Shown: one piece after another, positions 1 to 6,476 of the stretch
Numbering within the stretch: position 1 is the stretch's first letter
How the letters are laid out: every line of letters starts with the position of its first letter
NCBI GenBank assembly: GCA_007116605.1
Contig: SKID01000366.1
Location: 1-7,929 of the forward strand
Origin: Tissierellia bacterium
GTDB taxonomy: Bacteria > Bacillota > Clostridia > Tissierellales > Dethiosulfatibacteraceae
Length of the DNA: 7,929 nucleotides
Reading direction: 5' to 3'
Program-made: the position numbers and the translations under genes
The notes under the pieces: generated by a model
Told to the model about the DNA's origin: nothing
The model's input: only the letters and a program-made list of their open reading frames with translations
Database searches by the model: none

Positions 1-98
1 ATGTGACTGTGAGAAGATTAAGAGAAAAAATAGAAACAACAAAGGATAAGTATATTATCACAAAGAGAAGTGTGGGTTATTACTTCAGGAGGAGTTAG
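1..98 (+). CDS. walR: WalR (YycF) response regulator, C-terminal end only
   Basis: This is the 3' end of a gene that begins before the window; the reading frame starts at base 3 and stops with TAG at 96-98, giving 31 residues. The peptide starts VTVRRLREKIE and ends GYYFRRS. It matches the end of the winged-helix DNA-binding domain of OmpR/PhoB-type regulators: the VRRLR(E/K)KIE recognition-helix segment followed by the beta-hairpin wing that normally reads T(K/R)RGVGY. WalR is recognised by this tail together with walK, yycH and yycI directly downstream. The family receives phosphate from WalK and controls wall hydrolase genes. One change is visible: the wing has RSVGYYF where RGVGYY is usual. 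The receiver domain lies outside the window, so I cannot check the phospho-acceptor aspartate. Confidence 0.88.
   Translation, partial: VTVRRLREKIETTKDKYIITKRSVGYYFRRS
87..92 (+). promoter_or_regulatory. Ribosome-binding site of walK inside the end of walR
   Basis: AGGAGG lies 7 bases before the ATG at 100 and is formed by the two arginine codons just before the last residue of walR. It decides the walK start: an upstream in-frame GTG at 70 has no comparable site and lies well inside walR. The arrangement suggests coupled translation of regulator and kinase. Confidence 0.8.
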
Positions 99-99
99 T

Positions 100-1911
100 A
101 TGTTCAAAAGCATCCGATGGCGGTTTATTGTAATCTATTTTTTGTTAGTCTTATTAGCCATGATGATTGTAGGTTTTTATATTACAGACCAACTCGAAAA
201 AATTCAATTAGAATCGATTACACAATCTATGAGAAGTCATGTGTTTTCTATTTTAGCCAGTTCTTCGTTATTACAGAACGAAGACTGGGCAAGCAACAAA
301 GAGGCCATAGAAGAACTCATCTCAAGAAGTGTACAGATTGGATATGATGAAAATTTATATATTGTCCTTAACAATGACGCTAAAACAATTATTGGTAGTT
401 CGATTCAAAGCGTGGTAGGCTTGAGTGCTTTTGAAACTCGTAGAATTAATAATCTTTTAGTTTTAGAGTCTATGAGAGGAGAGTTAGTGGAATCCATACC
501 TTTAGATGCAGAAGATGGTTCTGAGAGCCGATTAAAACATATGGCTTACCCTGTAAAAAATCGAAGTGGCCAAATTGAAGGTATTATTTATTTGACTTAC
601 CGGTTAGATACAGTTTATGAAACAATGGATAATGCATCAAGAATGTTAAGTAGAGCAACATTATTAGCCTTAGGAGTGACAATTTTTATTGGTTTTTTCC
701 TAGCAAGAAGCATCACAGGGCCTATTAAAGATTTAACTAATAAAGCAAAGGAAATGTCTAAAGGTGATTTTGAACAAGTGGTGGATGTTAAGTCTAATGA
801 TGAGCTGGGTCAGTTAGCCATGATGTTTAATTTTTTAACAAAAGAGTTGAAAAGAAACATTTCTCAAGTTTATCAAGAAAAAAGCAAGATGGAAACAACG
901 TTTAACTATATGGCCGATGGCGTGATTACTTTTGATTTAAAAGGGAATGTGATCCATGCTAATCCAGTAGCGATTAAAATCTTGGAGATTAAAGATCCTA
1001 AAAACATTGATGGAGATGCCCTTTTAGCAGAAATTGATTATCAGTTATCTTTTATGTTTTTAAAAGAAAACAATTATACCAGTACAGTGATGGTCAATAT
1101 TAATGATTATATATACAATATTAGTTATGCTCCTTTTAGGAATGAGTTAGAGGTAATTGGTGGCGTTATTTTTGTGATTCAGGATATTACAGAACAGCAA
1201 AAATTAGAAGACATGCGTAAAGAGTTTGTAGCGAATGTGTCCCATGAGTTAAAAACGCCGATTACTACCATTAAAAGTTATACAGAAACGCTATTAGATG
1301 GTGCCATTGATGACCCAGAGACAAGAAATCATTTTCTAGAGGTGATCAACAATGAAAGTGATCGCATGTCCCGATTAGTGAAAGACTTGTTGCGTCTATC
1401 AAGAATGGAATATAATCAAGCCGAATGGAACAAAGTGGTCCTCCAACCGACAAAAGTTATTGATGAAACATTAAGTAAATTAAAAATGCAGTTTGTTGAA
1501 AAACGACAACATTTAGTTTATGGGCCTTGTAATATTAAAGAACAAGTATTGTTTGATAAAGATGGGTTAGAGCAAGTGCTTCAAAATATTATTAGTAATG
1601 CCATCAAGTATACACCAGAAGAGGGTCAGATTAGAGTGAACTGTCAGAGTGATGATGAGTATGTCACTATTTCTATTCAAGACAATGGCATTGGTATTGG
1701 AGAAGAACATCTGGAAAGAGTTTTTGAGAGGTTTTATCGAATTGATAAAGGAAGATCGAGAGATTTTGGTGGTACAGGATTGGGATTAGCCATTGTGAAA
1801 CATATCGTTGAAGCCCATGACTCAAGAATTAGTGTCGTAAGTAATCCAGAAGAAGGTACTTGTTTTGAAGTTAAAATCCCTTTATACAAACGGGGTGATT
1901 GGCATGCATAG
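100..1911 (+). CDS. walK: WalK (YycG) sensor histidine kinase
   Basis: Membrane sensor kinase of 603 residues that phosphorylates WalR in response to the state of the cell wall. The ATG at 100 is chosen because AGGAGG precedes it and walR stops one base earlier. Domains in order: transmembrane segment about residues 9-28; extracytoplasmic sensor region about 29-182 (PAS/Cache-like by position); second transmembrane segment about 185-204; HAMP about 205-257; cytoplasmic PAS about 262-368; HisKA with the phospho-acceptor His382 in VSHELKTP; HATPase_c with N box QNIISNAIKYT (Asn496, Asn500), G1 box DNGIG (528-532), F box FERF (542-545) and G2 box GGTGLGLA (557-564). All catalytic boxes are intact, and length and order match the roughly 610-residue Firmicute WalK. 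One oddity: the PAS end reads IQDITEQQ, where Bacillus and Staphylococcus WalK have LHDVTEQ, so a histidine used as a zinc ligand in S. aureus is glutamine here. The gene overlaps yycH by 8 bases. Confidence 0.97.
   Translation: MFKSIRWRFIVIYFLLVLLAMMIVGFYITDQLEKIQLESITQSMRSHVFSILASSSLLQNEDWASNKEAIEELISRSVQIGYDENLYIVLNNDAKTIIGSSIQSVVGLSAFETRRINNLLVLESMRGELVESIPLDAEDGSESRLKHMAYPVKNRSGQIEGIIYLTYRLDTVYETMDNASRMLSRATLLALGVTIFIGFFLARSITGPIKDLTNKAKEMSKGDFEQVVDVKSNDELGQLAMMFNFLTKELKRNISQVYQEKSKMETTFNYMADGVITFDLKGNVIHANPVAIKILEIKDPKNIDGDALLAEIDYQLSFMFLKENNYTSTVMVNINDYIYNISYAPFRNELEVIGGVIFVIQDITEQQKLEDMRKEFVANVSHELKTPITTIKSYTETLLDGAIDDPETRNHFLEVINNESDRMSRLVKDLLRLSRMEYNQAEWNKVVLQPTKVIDETLSKLKMQFVEKRQHLVYGPCNIKEQVLFDKDGLEQVLQNIISNAIKYTPEEGQIRVNCQSDDEYVTISIQDNGIGIGEEHLERVFERFYRIDKGRSRDFGGTGLGLAIVKHIVEAHDSRISVVSNPEEGTCFEVKIPLYKRGDWHA
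1892..1897 (+). promoter_or_regulatory. Ribosome-binding site deciding the yycH start
   Basis: GGGGTG lies 6 bases before the ATG at 1904, within the last codons of walK. Starting at 1904 gives a protein that begins with a short basic stretch followed by a membrane segment, as YycH should. Extending the frame to 1865 would add 13 residues encoded inside walK without a better site. Confidence 0.6.
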
Positions 1912-3319
1912 AGAGAAGGTTAAAAACCTGATCCTTTTAGTCTTAGTCATGATATCAATTTACTTATCTTCTGTCCTATGGCTTGATATTTCATTGGATT
2001 TTACAAGGCTTGAAAAAGATGATGAACCATTGGAATCAATTTACCTATGGGACAAAGTACGACCCGTTAGGGTGATTATAGACCAACAATATCGGCATAA
2101 TGTTTATGATTTATCAGTGATAGAGCCAGTTTGGGAAGCTTATAGAGAAGTTTTAGTCAATTTATTGAGAGCGGCTTATGATGAAAATGATATTCAAGTG
2201 CAAAACATGGATGGCAATGGAATCATCATTCATTTTGAGTCCCCTTTATCTATGGAAATCATGACTCAAGGATTAGGAGTGACTAATAATCGGTTAACCA
2301 ATAGGATTGAAAAGCTATCGTGGATGGGATTTGATCCGGATGCTCGGTTATTCTATTTAAATGATGGGCAGAGTACTTATCAAGTTCCCCATACATTTGA
2401 TGACATGTCCATGGTTCTTTTATATAATGAAATGAAAGATTTTGCAAAATCTCACCAGAATCAGAGATTGTTTTTAAGTGAAGCATTGGCAGAAATTCCT
2501 TATTCTAAGGAAGTGCTTGTATTAAGTCCAGTATTTATACGTTCAGAGATTGATATCGAAGATCAAGATGCAATCAATGAGATTGCTAAAGCTTATTTTG
2601 GAGATCGATTTGACTATGCCCGAAGAATGGTGGATAGTTTTCGAACCATTAGTTTTATTTATAGAAACGAAAAAGTGTTGAGGCTATATGAAGAAGGTCT
2701 GCTAGAACTTTTCGATGCTATTGAAAGCACACAAGGAGAAACTTCACTTTATCGATCATTAATGGTTGCACTCAATTTTATAGAAAATTTCTTAGGTTTT
2801 CCGGAACAAGGATATCTAAGTCGAGTAGAGTCGATATTACAAGATGGAAAATATGGTTATCGATTTATTTTTTCCTATCAGTTCCTTGACCTTCCCATCG
2901 TATTTAGCCAGGTTAGAGAGGAGAAAGCTATGCAGATAGAAGTCCTTGATGGTCGGGTCGTTTATTATCAAAGGTTTATCCGTGTATTTGATGAAAACAT
3001 AGAACAAGAAATGCAAACTGCTCATGTATTGTCCCCGCAACTGATATTAGATTACAATATTGATTTTATGACGGATTTGTATCTCGAGGACGCTAATCAT
3101 CAGCTGCTTACTTTTGATGAAGCCAAAAATAAAATTTTAAGCAGTATTAATGAAGTGTATTTAGCCTACTTTGATCCTTCAAGAAGGTCAAGAGACCAAT
3201 TGATTCGAAGTGTTTGGGTCTTTAGAACGAATGATCGAAAATATATTTTTAATGGTATAACAGGAGCGATTATTGAAGAACAAATTATAGAAGAAGGTGT
3301 AGCCCATGGACTGGAGTAA
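1904..3319 (+). CDS. yycH: YycH (WalH), membrane regulator of WalK
   Basis: Single-pass membrane protein of 471 residues, close to the roughly 455 of Bacillus YycH. It starts with a basic stretch (HREKVKN), then one membrane segment at about residues 8-27, and the rest should lie outside the membrane. No cysteine was seen and there is no lipobox, so it is anchored by the helix rather than by lipid. In B. subtilis YycH forms a complex with YycI and WalK through the membrane helices and restrains the kinase; in S. aureus the pair activates it. The assignment rests mainly on position, topology and size, since the sequence of this family is poorly conserved. The C-terminal part (about 380-465) contains a strand-rich stretch ending in FNGITGAIIEE that looks like the PepSY-like repeats of YycH/YycI proteins; that is my inference. 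It overlaps walK by 8 bases and yycI by 14, which points to coupled translation. Confidence 0.85.
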   Translation: MHREKVKNLILLVLVMISIYLSSVLWLDISLDFTRLEKDDEPLESIYLWDKVRPVRVIIDQQYRHNVYDLSVIEPVWEAYREVLVNLLRAAYDENDIQVQNMDGNGIIIHFESPLSMEIMTQGLGVTNNRLTNRIEKLSWMGFDPDARLFYLNDGQSTYQVPHTFDDMSMVLLYNEMKDFAKSHQNQRLFLSEALAEIPYSKEVLVLSPVFIRSEIDIEDQDAINEIAKAYFGDRFDYARRMVDSFRTISFIYRNEKVLRLYEEGLLELFDAIESTQGETSLYRSLMVALNFIENFLGFPEQGYLSRVESILQDGKYGYRFIFSYQFLDLPIVFSQVREEKAMQIEVLDGRVVYYQRFIRVFDENIEQEMQTAHVLSPQLILDYNIDFMTDLYLEDANHQLLTFDEAKNKILSSINEVYLAYFDPSRRSRDQLIRSVWVFRTNDRKYIFNGITGAIIEEQIIEEGVAHGLE

Positions 3320-4124
3320 AGCAAAAACAATCCTGATAGGCGCTTTTGTTGTGATCAATCTATTCTTGGCGAGTCGTGTTTTTTTTGTTGGGCAGCAAAC
3401 AGACCTCATAGTATCATATGAGGTTGCGAAAGAGGCATTATCCCAACGTCAAATCGTTTTAGATCAAGTGTTTGGAGAACAAGCGCCAGTCTTACCTTTA
3501 TTAGAAGTGGAATACATGGTTTTTGATAAGGAACATCCTTGGTTAGAAATATTATTAGGTACAGATTTTTCAGAATTAGTAGATTCGGAATATTTTTCTA
3601 ATGACGATGGGAATGTGGTCGTGATTCAGGCTGGGAAAAAACTCCAATTTTATGGAGGGCAAAATCCATTAATCTCATTAGAGATATCCGCTAGAAGTCA
3701 GTGGATGAAAGACTTTTTTAGCCAATTAGAGATTGACTTATCAGAGTATCAAATGGAAGTTGAGGACCAATCTCAGGATAGGCAAAGTTATTTATTCCGA
3801 CGCAGATGGAATGATGTTTTTATTGAAAATGATCATATCCGAGTGGACTTTGAACATGACCAATTAGTTTTATTAGAAATACAAAGGATTCAATCCATAA
3901 GAGAAACTCAAACACAAATGCGTTTAAGTAGTCCTCATGAATCATTGTTGAAGTTGATGAAGTTTGAAGACATAAAAAATGATCGTATTTTGGATATACA
4001 AGTCGTCTATTATAGGAATGAGAATTTAATTAAGTGGGAAGAAGTAGTGATTGACCAGTTAGAACCTGTATGGAAGGTCTTTCTTGAGAGTGGGATAACA
4101 AAATATTTAGTAGAGCTAGAATAA
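3306..4124 (+). CDS. yycI: YycI (WalI), membrane regulator of WalK
   Basis: Single-pass membrane protein of 272 residues (B. subtilis YycI is about 280). The N-terminus MDWSKAKTILIGAF is characteristic: the family begins with MDW plus a few basic or polar residues and then the membrane helix, here about residues 7-24 (ILIGAFVVINLFLASRVF). The remainder is a hydrophilic extracytoplasmic domain with no cysteine; it ends in a strand-like segment (EPVWKVFLESGITKYLVEL) similar to the final PepSY-like strands of the family. It partners YycH in controlling WalK at the membrane. The ATG lies inside the last codons of yycH and is preceded by AAGGTG at 3294-3299, so expression is probably coupled to yycH. 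No truncation or frameshift is seen. Confidence 0.92.
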   Translation: MDWSKAKTILIGAFVVINLFLASRVFFVGQQTDLIVSYEVAKEALSQRQIVLDQVFGEQAPVLPLLEVEYMVFDKEHPWLEILLGTDFSELVDSEYFSNDDGNVVVIQAGKKLQFYGGQNPLISLEISARSQWMKDFFSQLEIDLSEYQMEVEDQSQDRQSYLFRRRWNDVFIENDHIRVDFEHDQLVLLEIQRIQSIRETQTQMRLSSPHESLLKLMKFEDIKNDRILDIQVVYYRNENLIKWEEVVIDQLEPVWKVFLESGITKYLVELE

Positions 4125-4127
4125 TTG

Positions 4128-4156
4128 TTGAAATTCTAGAGTAGATAGTATAAGAT
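4128..4156 (+). promoter_or_regulatory. Possible SigA-type promoter for murA
   Basis: In the 78-base gap between yycI and murA, TTGAAA (4128-4133, five of six matches to TTGACA) is followed after 17 bases by TAAGAT (4151-4156, four of six matches to TATAAT). An overlapping TATAAG (4149-4154) is an alternative -10. Transcription would start near 4163, leaving a leader of about 40 bases before the murA start. I see no terminator after yycI, so read-through from the wal genes is also expected. AT-rich gaps often contain such matches by chance. Confidence 0.4.
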
Positions 4157-4202
4157 TAGTTTTGGAATAGACAATGATTGTGATACAAGAAGGAAGGATT
4201 AA

Positions 4203-5480
4203 ATGGCAAAACTTTATATAGAAGGCGGTAATCGTCTTAGAGGAAAAGTAAATATTAGCGGGTTCAAAAATGCGGCATTAGCAATATTGCCAGCGACTAT
4301 TTTGACAGGTAGTGAATGTACTATCGAGAATTTACCAGTGATTCAAGATGTGATGGTCTATAGAGATATTTTAACGAAACTAGGCGCTGAAGTCACTTTG
4401 AGTGATAAGGGTGTGATGAAGGCAGACACAACAAAAATAGATAAATGTTACATTCCTAATGGATTAACTAGAAAGCTAAGGGCTTCTTATTATTTATTAG
4501 GCGCAGGTTTAGGCCGGTTTAAGGATGTGACGATATCTTATCCAGGAGGATGTGATATTGGTTTAAGACCCATTGATCAACATATCAAAGGATTGGAAGC
4601 CTTGGGTGGTATTTTTGAAGTCACGGATGACTTAATTCGTGTATATGCAGAAAAACTAGTGGGGAATAAAATTTACTTAGATGTAGTCAGTGTGGGAGCT
4701 ACTATTAATATTATGATGGCTGCTGTTTTTGCAGAAGGCAAAACGGTTATTGAAAATGCTGCAAAAGAGCCACATGTAGTAGACACAGCCAATTTCCTAA
4801 ATGCTATGGGCGCAAACATTAGAGGAGCAGGGACGGATGTTATTAGAATTACTGGTGTTGAAGAATTACATGGTGGTAGCTATAGTGTGATTCCTGACCA
4901 AGTAGAAGCAGGCACCTACATGATTGCAGCAGCGGTTACAAAAGGAGATTTAATTATTAACAATATTATCCCCAAGCACTTGGAGCCAGTTACAGCGAAA
5001 CTAAAAGAAATGGGTTTGAATATAGAAGAATATGGAGACTCATTGCGGGTGCATTATGAAAAGGAGCTTGTGCCTGTAAACATCAAAACACTTCCCTATC
5101 CAGGATTTCCAACTGATTTACAACAACCAATGACGGTTTTGTTATCAACTGTTTTAGGTGAAAGCATTGTGATAGAAAGTATTTTCGAGAACCGATTTAG
5201 ATATATTGAAGAATTAAATAAAATGGGTGCACAAATAAAAGTAGATAATAGAAGAGCTTCCATAAAAGGTGTAGAGAAACTAAAAGCAGCAGAAGTAAAA
5301 GCAACAGATCTAAGAGCAGGAGCGGCCTTAGTGGTAGCTTGTTTGGCGGCTGAGGGTGTTTCTGTGGTGAATGATATCTATCATATTGATCGAGGTTATG
5401 AGTTTATTGAAAATAAATTCATGAACTTAGGAGCAAAAATAAGAAGAGTAGAAGACGAGGAACACAAAGCAACGCTCTAA
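4203..5480 (+). CDS. murA: UDP-N-acetylglucosamine 1-carboxyvinyltransferase (MurA, MurZ-like subtype)
   Basis: Cytoplasmic enzyme of 425 residues that transfers enolpyruvate from phosphoenolpyruvate to UDP-GlcNAc, the first committed step of peptidoglycan synthesis and the fosfomycin target. Two EPSP-synthase-like domains are complete. Key residues: Lys22-Asn23 in SGFKNAAL; Arg93 in KLRASYY (Arg91 of E. coli); catalytic Cys117 in PGGCDIG (Cys115 of E. coli), so the fosfomycin-sensitive cysteine is present; Asp305 in GFPTD; Asp369-Arg371 in ATDLRAG; Arg397 in HIDRGYE. Several stretches are typical of Gram-positive MurZ/MurAB rather than MurAA: PATILTGSE, LRASYYLLGAGLGRFK, LDVVSVGATINIMMAA and FPTDLQQPMT. 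The ATG is preceded by AAGGAAGGA at 4190-4198. The gene sits between yycI and yycJ, which are adjacent in Bacillus and Staphylococcus. In B. subtilis MurAA is the main enzyme and MurZ the accessory one; whether this genome has a second copy cannot be seen here. Confidence 0.97.
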   Translation: MAKLYIEGGNRLRGKVNISGFKNAALAILPATILTGSECTIENLPVIQDVMVYRDILTKLGAEVTLSDKGVMKADTTKIDKCYIPNGLTRKLRASYYLLGAGLGRFKDVTISYPGGCDIGLRPIDQHIKGLEALGGIFEVTDDLIRVYAEKLVGNKIYLDVVSVGATINIMMAAVFAEGKTVIENAAKEPHVVDTANFLNAMGANIRGAGTDVIRITGVEELHGGSYSVIPDQVEAGTYMIAAAVTKGDLIINNIIPKHLEPVTAKLKEMGLNIEEYGDSLRVHYEKELVPVNIKTLPYPGFPTDLQQPMTVLLSTVLGESIVIESIFENRFRYIEELNKMGAQIKVDNRRASIKGVEKLKAAEVKATDLRAGAALVVACLAAEGVSVVNDIYHIDRGYEFIENKFMNLGAKIRRVEDEEHKATL

Positions 5481-5502
5481 ATTCGTAAAAAATGAGGAAT
5501 TT

Positions 5503-5507
5503 GGAGG
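5503..5507 (+). promoter_or_regulatory. Ribosome-binding site deciding the GTG start of yycJ
   Basis: GGAGG lies 5 bases before GTG at 5513. The only upstream in-frame ATG, at 5492, is preceded by AATTCGTAAAAA, which has no ribosome-binding site, and that start would make GGAGG part of the coding sequence. The GTG start also places the first strand (IKFCSLFSGS) at the N-terminus, as in other YycJ proteins. Confidence 0.7.
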
Positions 5508-5512
5508 TTAAA

Positions 5513-6301
5513 GTGATAAAATTTTGTTCGTTATTTAGTGGTAGTGACGGTAATTGCCAATTTATAAGTTCGGGTCATACGAGTATTTTGGTAGATGCTG
5601 GTCTAAGCGGTGTAAAAGTACAAAATGAAATGAAAAAATTAGGATTAGAGCCATCCCAGTTGGATGGTATCTTTGTGACCCATGAGCATATTGATCATAT
5701 TCAAGGAGTTGGCGTATTATCGAGAAGATTTGATATTCCTGTCTATGCTACTGAGAAAACATGGCTAGCGATGGAATCAAAGGTTGGTAAAATTAAAGAA
5801 AAAAACTGCAAGCTCATTGCTGCTGATCAGGATTATTGTTTGCAGGATTTATTGATTCAACCTTTTCATATTTCCCATGACGCGTCAGAACCTTTGGGGT
5901 TTAATGTTCTTAATGACAAAAAGAAGATTAGTTTATTAACGGACACAGGTTGTGTCAATGACTATATTGTTTCTAAGATGAGAGGATGTCACATTGTTTT
6001 GATTGAGTCTAATCATGATGAAGAGTTATTAAAGGTGGGACCTTATCCATGGAGCTTAAAACAAAGAATTATGAGTGAGTGGGGCCATCTATCCAATGAT
6101 AATGCAGCAGAATTTTTAAAAGTTTTGCTTAATGGAGGGGAGCATGTTTTTTTAGGGCATTTAAGTCGAGAAAATAATTTTCCAGAATTAGCTTATAAAA
6201 CAGTGACTTATTCATTAAGTGAACATCAATCTCTCTGGGAGCAAAATGTAACAGTGCATATGACCCATCGAGATCGAGCCAGTACCATCCTTGAAATATA
6301 G
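5513..6301 (+). CDS. yycJ: YycJ/WalJ, metallo-beta-lactamase-fold protein (putative nuclease)
   Basis: Cytoplasmic protein of 262 residues (B. subtilis YycJ is about 264). The metal-binding signature is complete: THEHIDH (His57, His59, Asp61, His62), a further histidine in FHISHDA (His119/His122), Asp144 in LTDTG, ESNHD (167-169) and GHLSREN with His216. The family-specific GHLSNDNAAEFL is at 191-202. The N-terminal SGSDGNC corresponds to the SGSxGN loop of the family. The fold binds two metal ions and in relatives cleaves phosphodiesters; YycJ homologues have been linked to exonuclease activity, DNA repair and coordination of division with replication, but the physiological substrate is not settled. 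It follows murA after 32 bases with no terminator, so it is most likely co-transcribed. Start codon is GTG, chosen on the ribosome-binding site; an ATG at 5492 would add seven residues. Confidence 0.93.
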   Translation: MIKFCSLFSGSDGNCQFISSGHTSILVDAGLSGVKVQNEMKKLGLEPSQLDGIFVTHEHIDHIQGVGVLSRRFDIPVYATEKTWLAMESKVGKIKEKNCKLIAADQDYCLQDLLIQPFHISHDASEPLGFNVLNDKKKISLLTDTGCVNDYIVSKMRGCHIVLIESNHDEELLKVGPYPWSLKQRIMSEWGHLSNDNAAEFLKVLLNGGEHVFLGHLSRENNFPELAYKTVTYSLSEHQSLWEQNVTVHMTHRDRASTILEI

Positions 6302-6331
6302 TGGATTCAGATTTTTTTAAGTTTATCCTCG

Positions 6332-6341
6332 TACAATTGTA
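6332..6341. repeat. Perfect 10-bp palindrome in the htrA leader
   Basis: TACAATTGTA is its own reverse complement. It lies 31 bases after the yycJ stop and includes a TACAAT that resembles a -10 box, although no convincing -35 lies at the right distance. It could be half of an operator or part of a weak promoter; nothing in the sequence settles which. Confidence 0.4.
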
Positions 6342-6387
6342 ATATAGGACCTAAAAAATGAGTGTGATTTATCAGGTCTAAGTAAAC

Positions 6388-6455
6388 GGATGGTGTTATT
6401 CTAGATTTAAGTCTAGTTTGACCCAATCTCTTTCAACTGACTAATAACATCATTC
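6388..6455 (+). promoter_or_regulatory. Nested inverted repeats upstream of htrA (operator or RNA structure)
   Basis: The outer arms are GGATGGTGTTATT (6388-6400) and AATAACATCATTC (6443-6455). They pair over 13 positions with two G-T wobbles and no mismatch. Directly after the left arm lies a 16-base near-palindrome, CTAGATTTAAGTCTAG (6401-6416), with one imperfect pair. The right arm ends 8 bases before the htrA ribosome-binding site. A further weaker pair, GGACCT (6347-6352) with AGGTCT (6374-6379), lies upstream. As RNA this would be a 13-bp stem closing a 42-base loop with an inner hairpin. As DNA, the arms would flank the candidate promoter at 6418-6445. No known operator (CIRCE, CtsR, WalR box) fits. 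Confidence 0.55.
6418..6445 (+). promoter_or_regulatory. Possible promoter for htrA
   Basis: TTGACC (6418-6423, five of six to TTGACA) is followed after 16 bases by ACTAAT (6440-6445, four of six to TATAAT). Transcription would begin around 6452, giving a short leader with the ribosome-binding site about 12 bases downstream. The -10 overlaps the start of the right inverted-repeat arm, an arrangement often used by repressors. The -10 match is mediocre. Confidence 0.35.
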
Positions 6456-6463
6456 ATGAAGTT

Positions 6464-6469
6464 AGGAGG
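6464..6469 (+). promoter_or_regulatory. Ribosome-binding site deciding the htrA start
   Basis: AGGAGG lies 7 bases before the ATG at 6477. An in-frame ATG at 6456 precedes this site and has no site of its own, so 6477 is the start. Confidence 0.8.
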
Positions 6470-6476
6470 TAGTAGG

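Noticed and set aside
2283..3040. Minus-strand frames of about 67 codons within yycH
   Set aside because: They lie wholly inside a well-supported gene, lack ribosome-binding sites and resemble no protein; they are shadows.
4125..4202. WalR box (TGTWAH-N5-TGTWAH) upstream of murA
   Set aside because: No pair of half-sites with 5-base spacing is present here. The single TGTAAT near 6338 before htrA also has no partner.
5492..5512. ATG at 5492 as the yycJ start
   Set aside because: No ribosome-binding site lies before it, while GGAGG sits correctly for GTG at 5513.
6290..6318. Intrinsic terminator after yycJ
   Set aside because: A run of seven T residues at 6312-6318 is preceded only by a weak five-pair stem (TTGAA with TTCAG) that includes a wobble.
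6418..6437. CtsR-like heat-shock operator (minus strand GGTCAAA with a second related heptad GTTGAAA)
   Set aside because: One heptad is a perfect match, but the second matches only five of seven and is 7 bases away instead of the 3 that CtsR requires.
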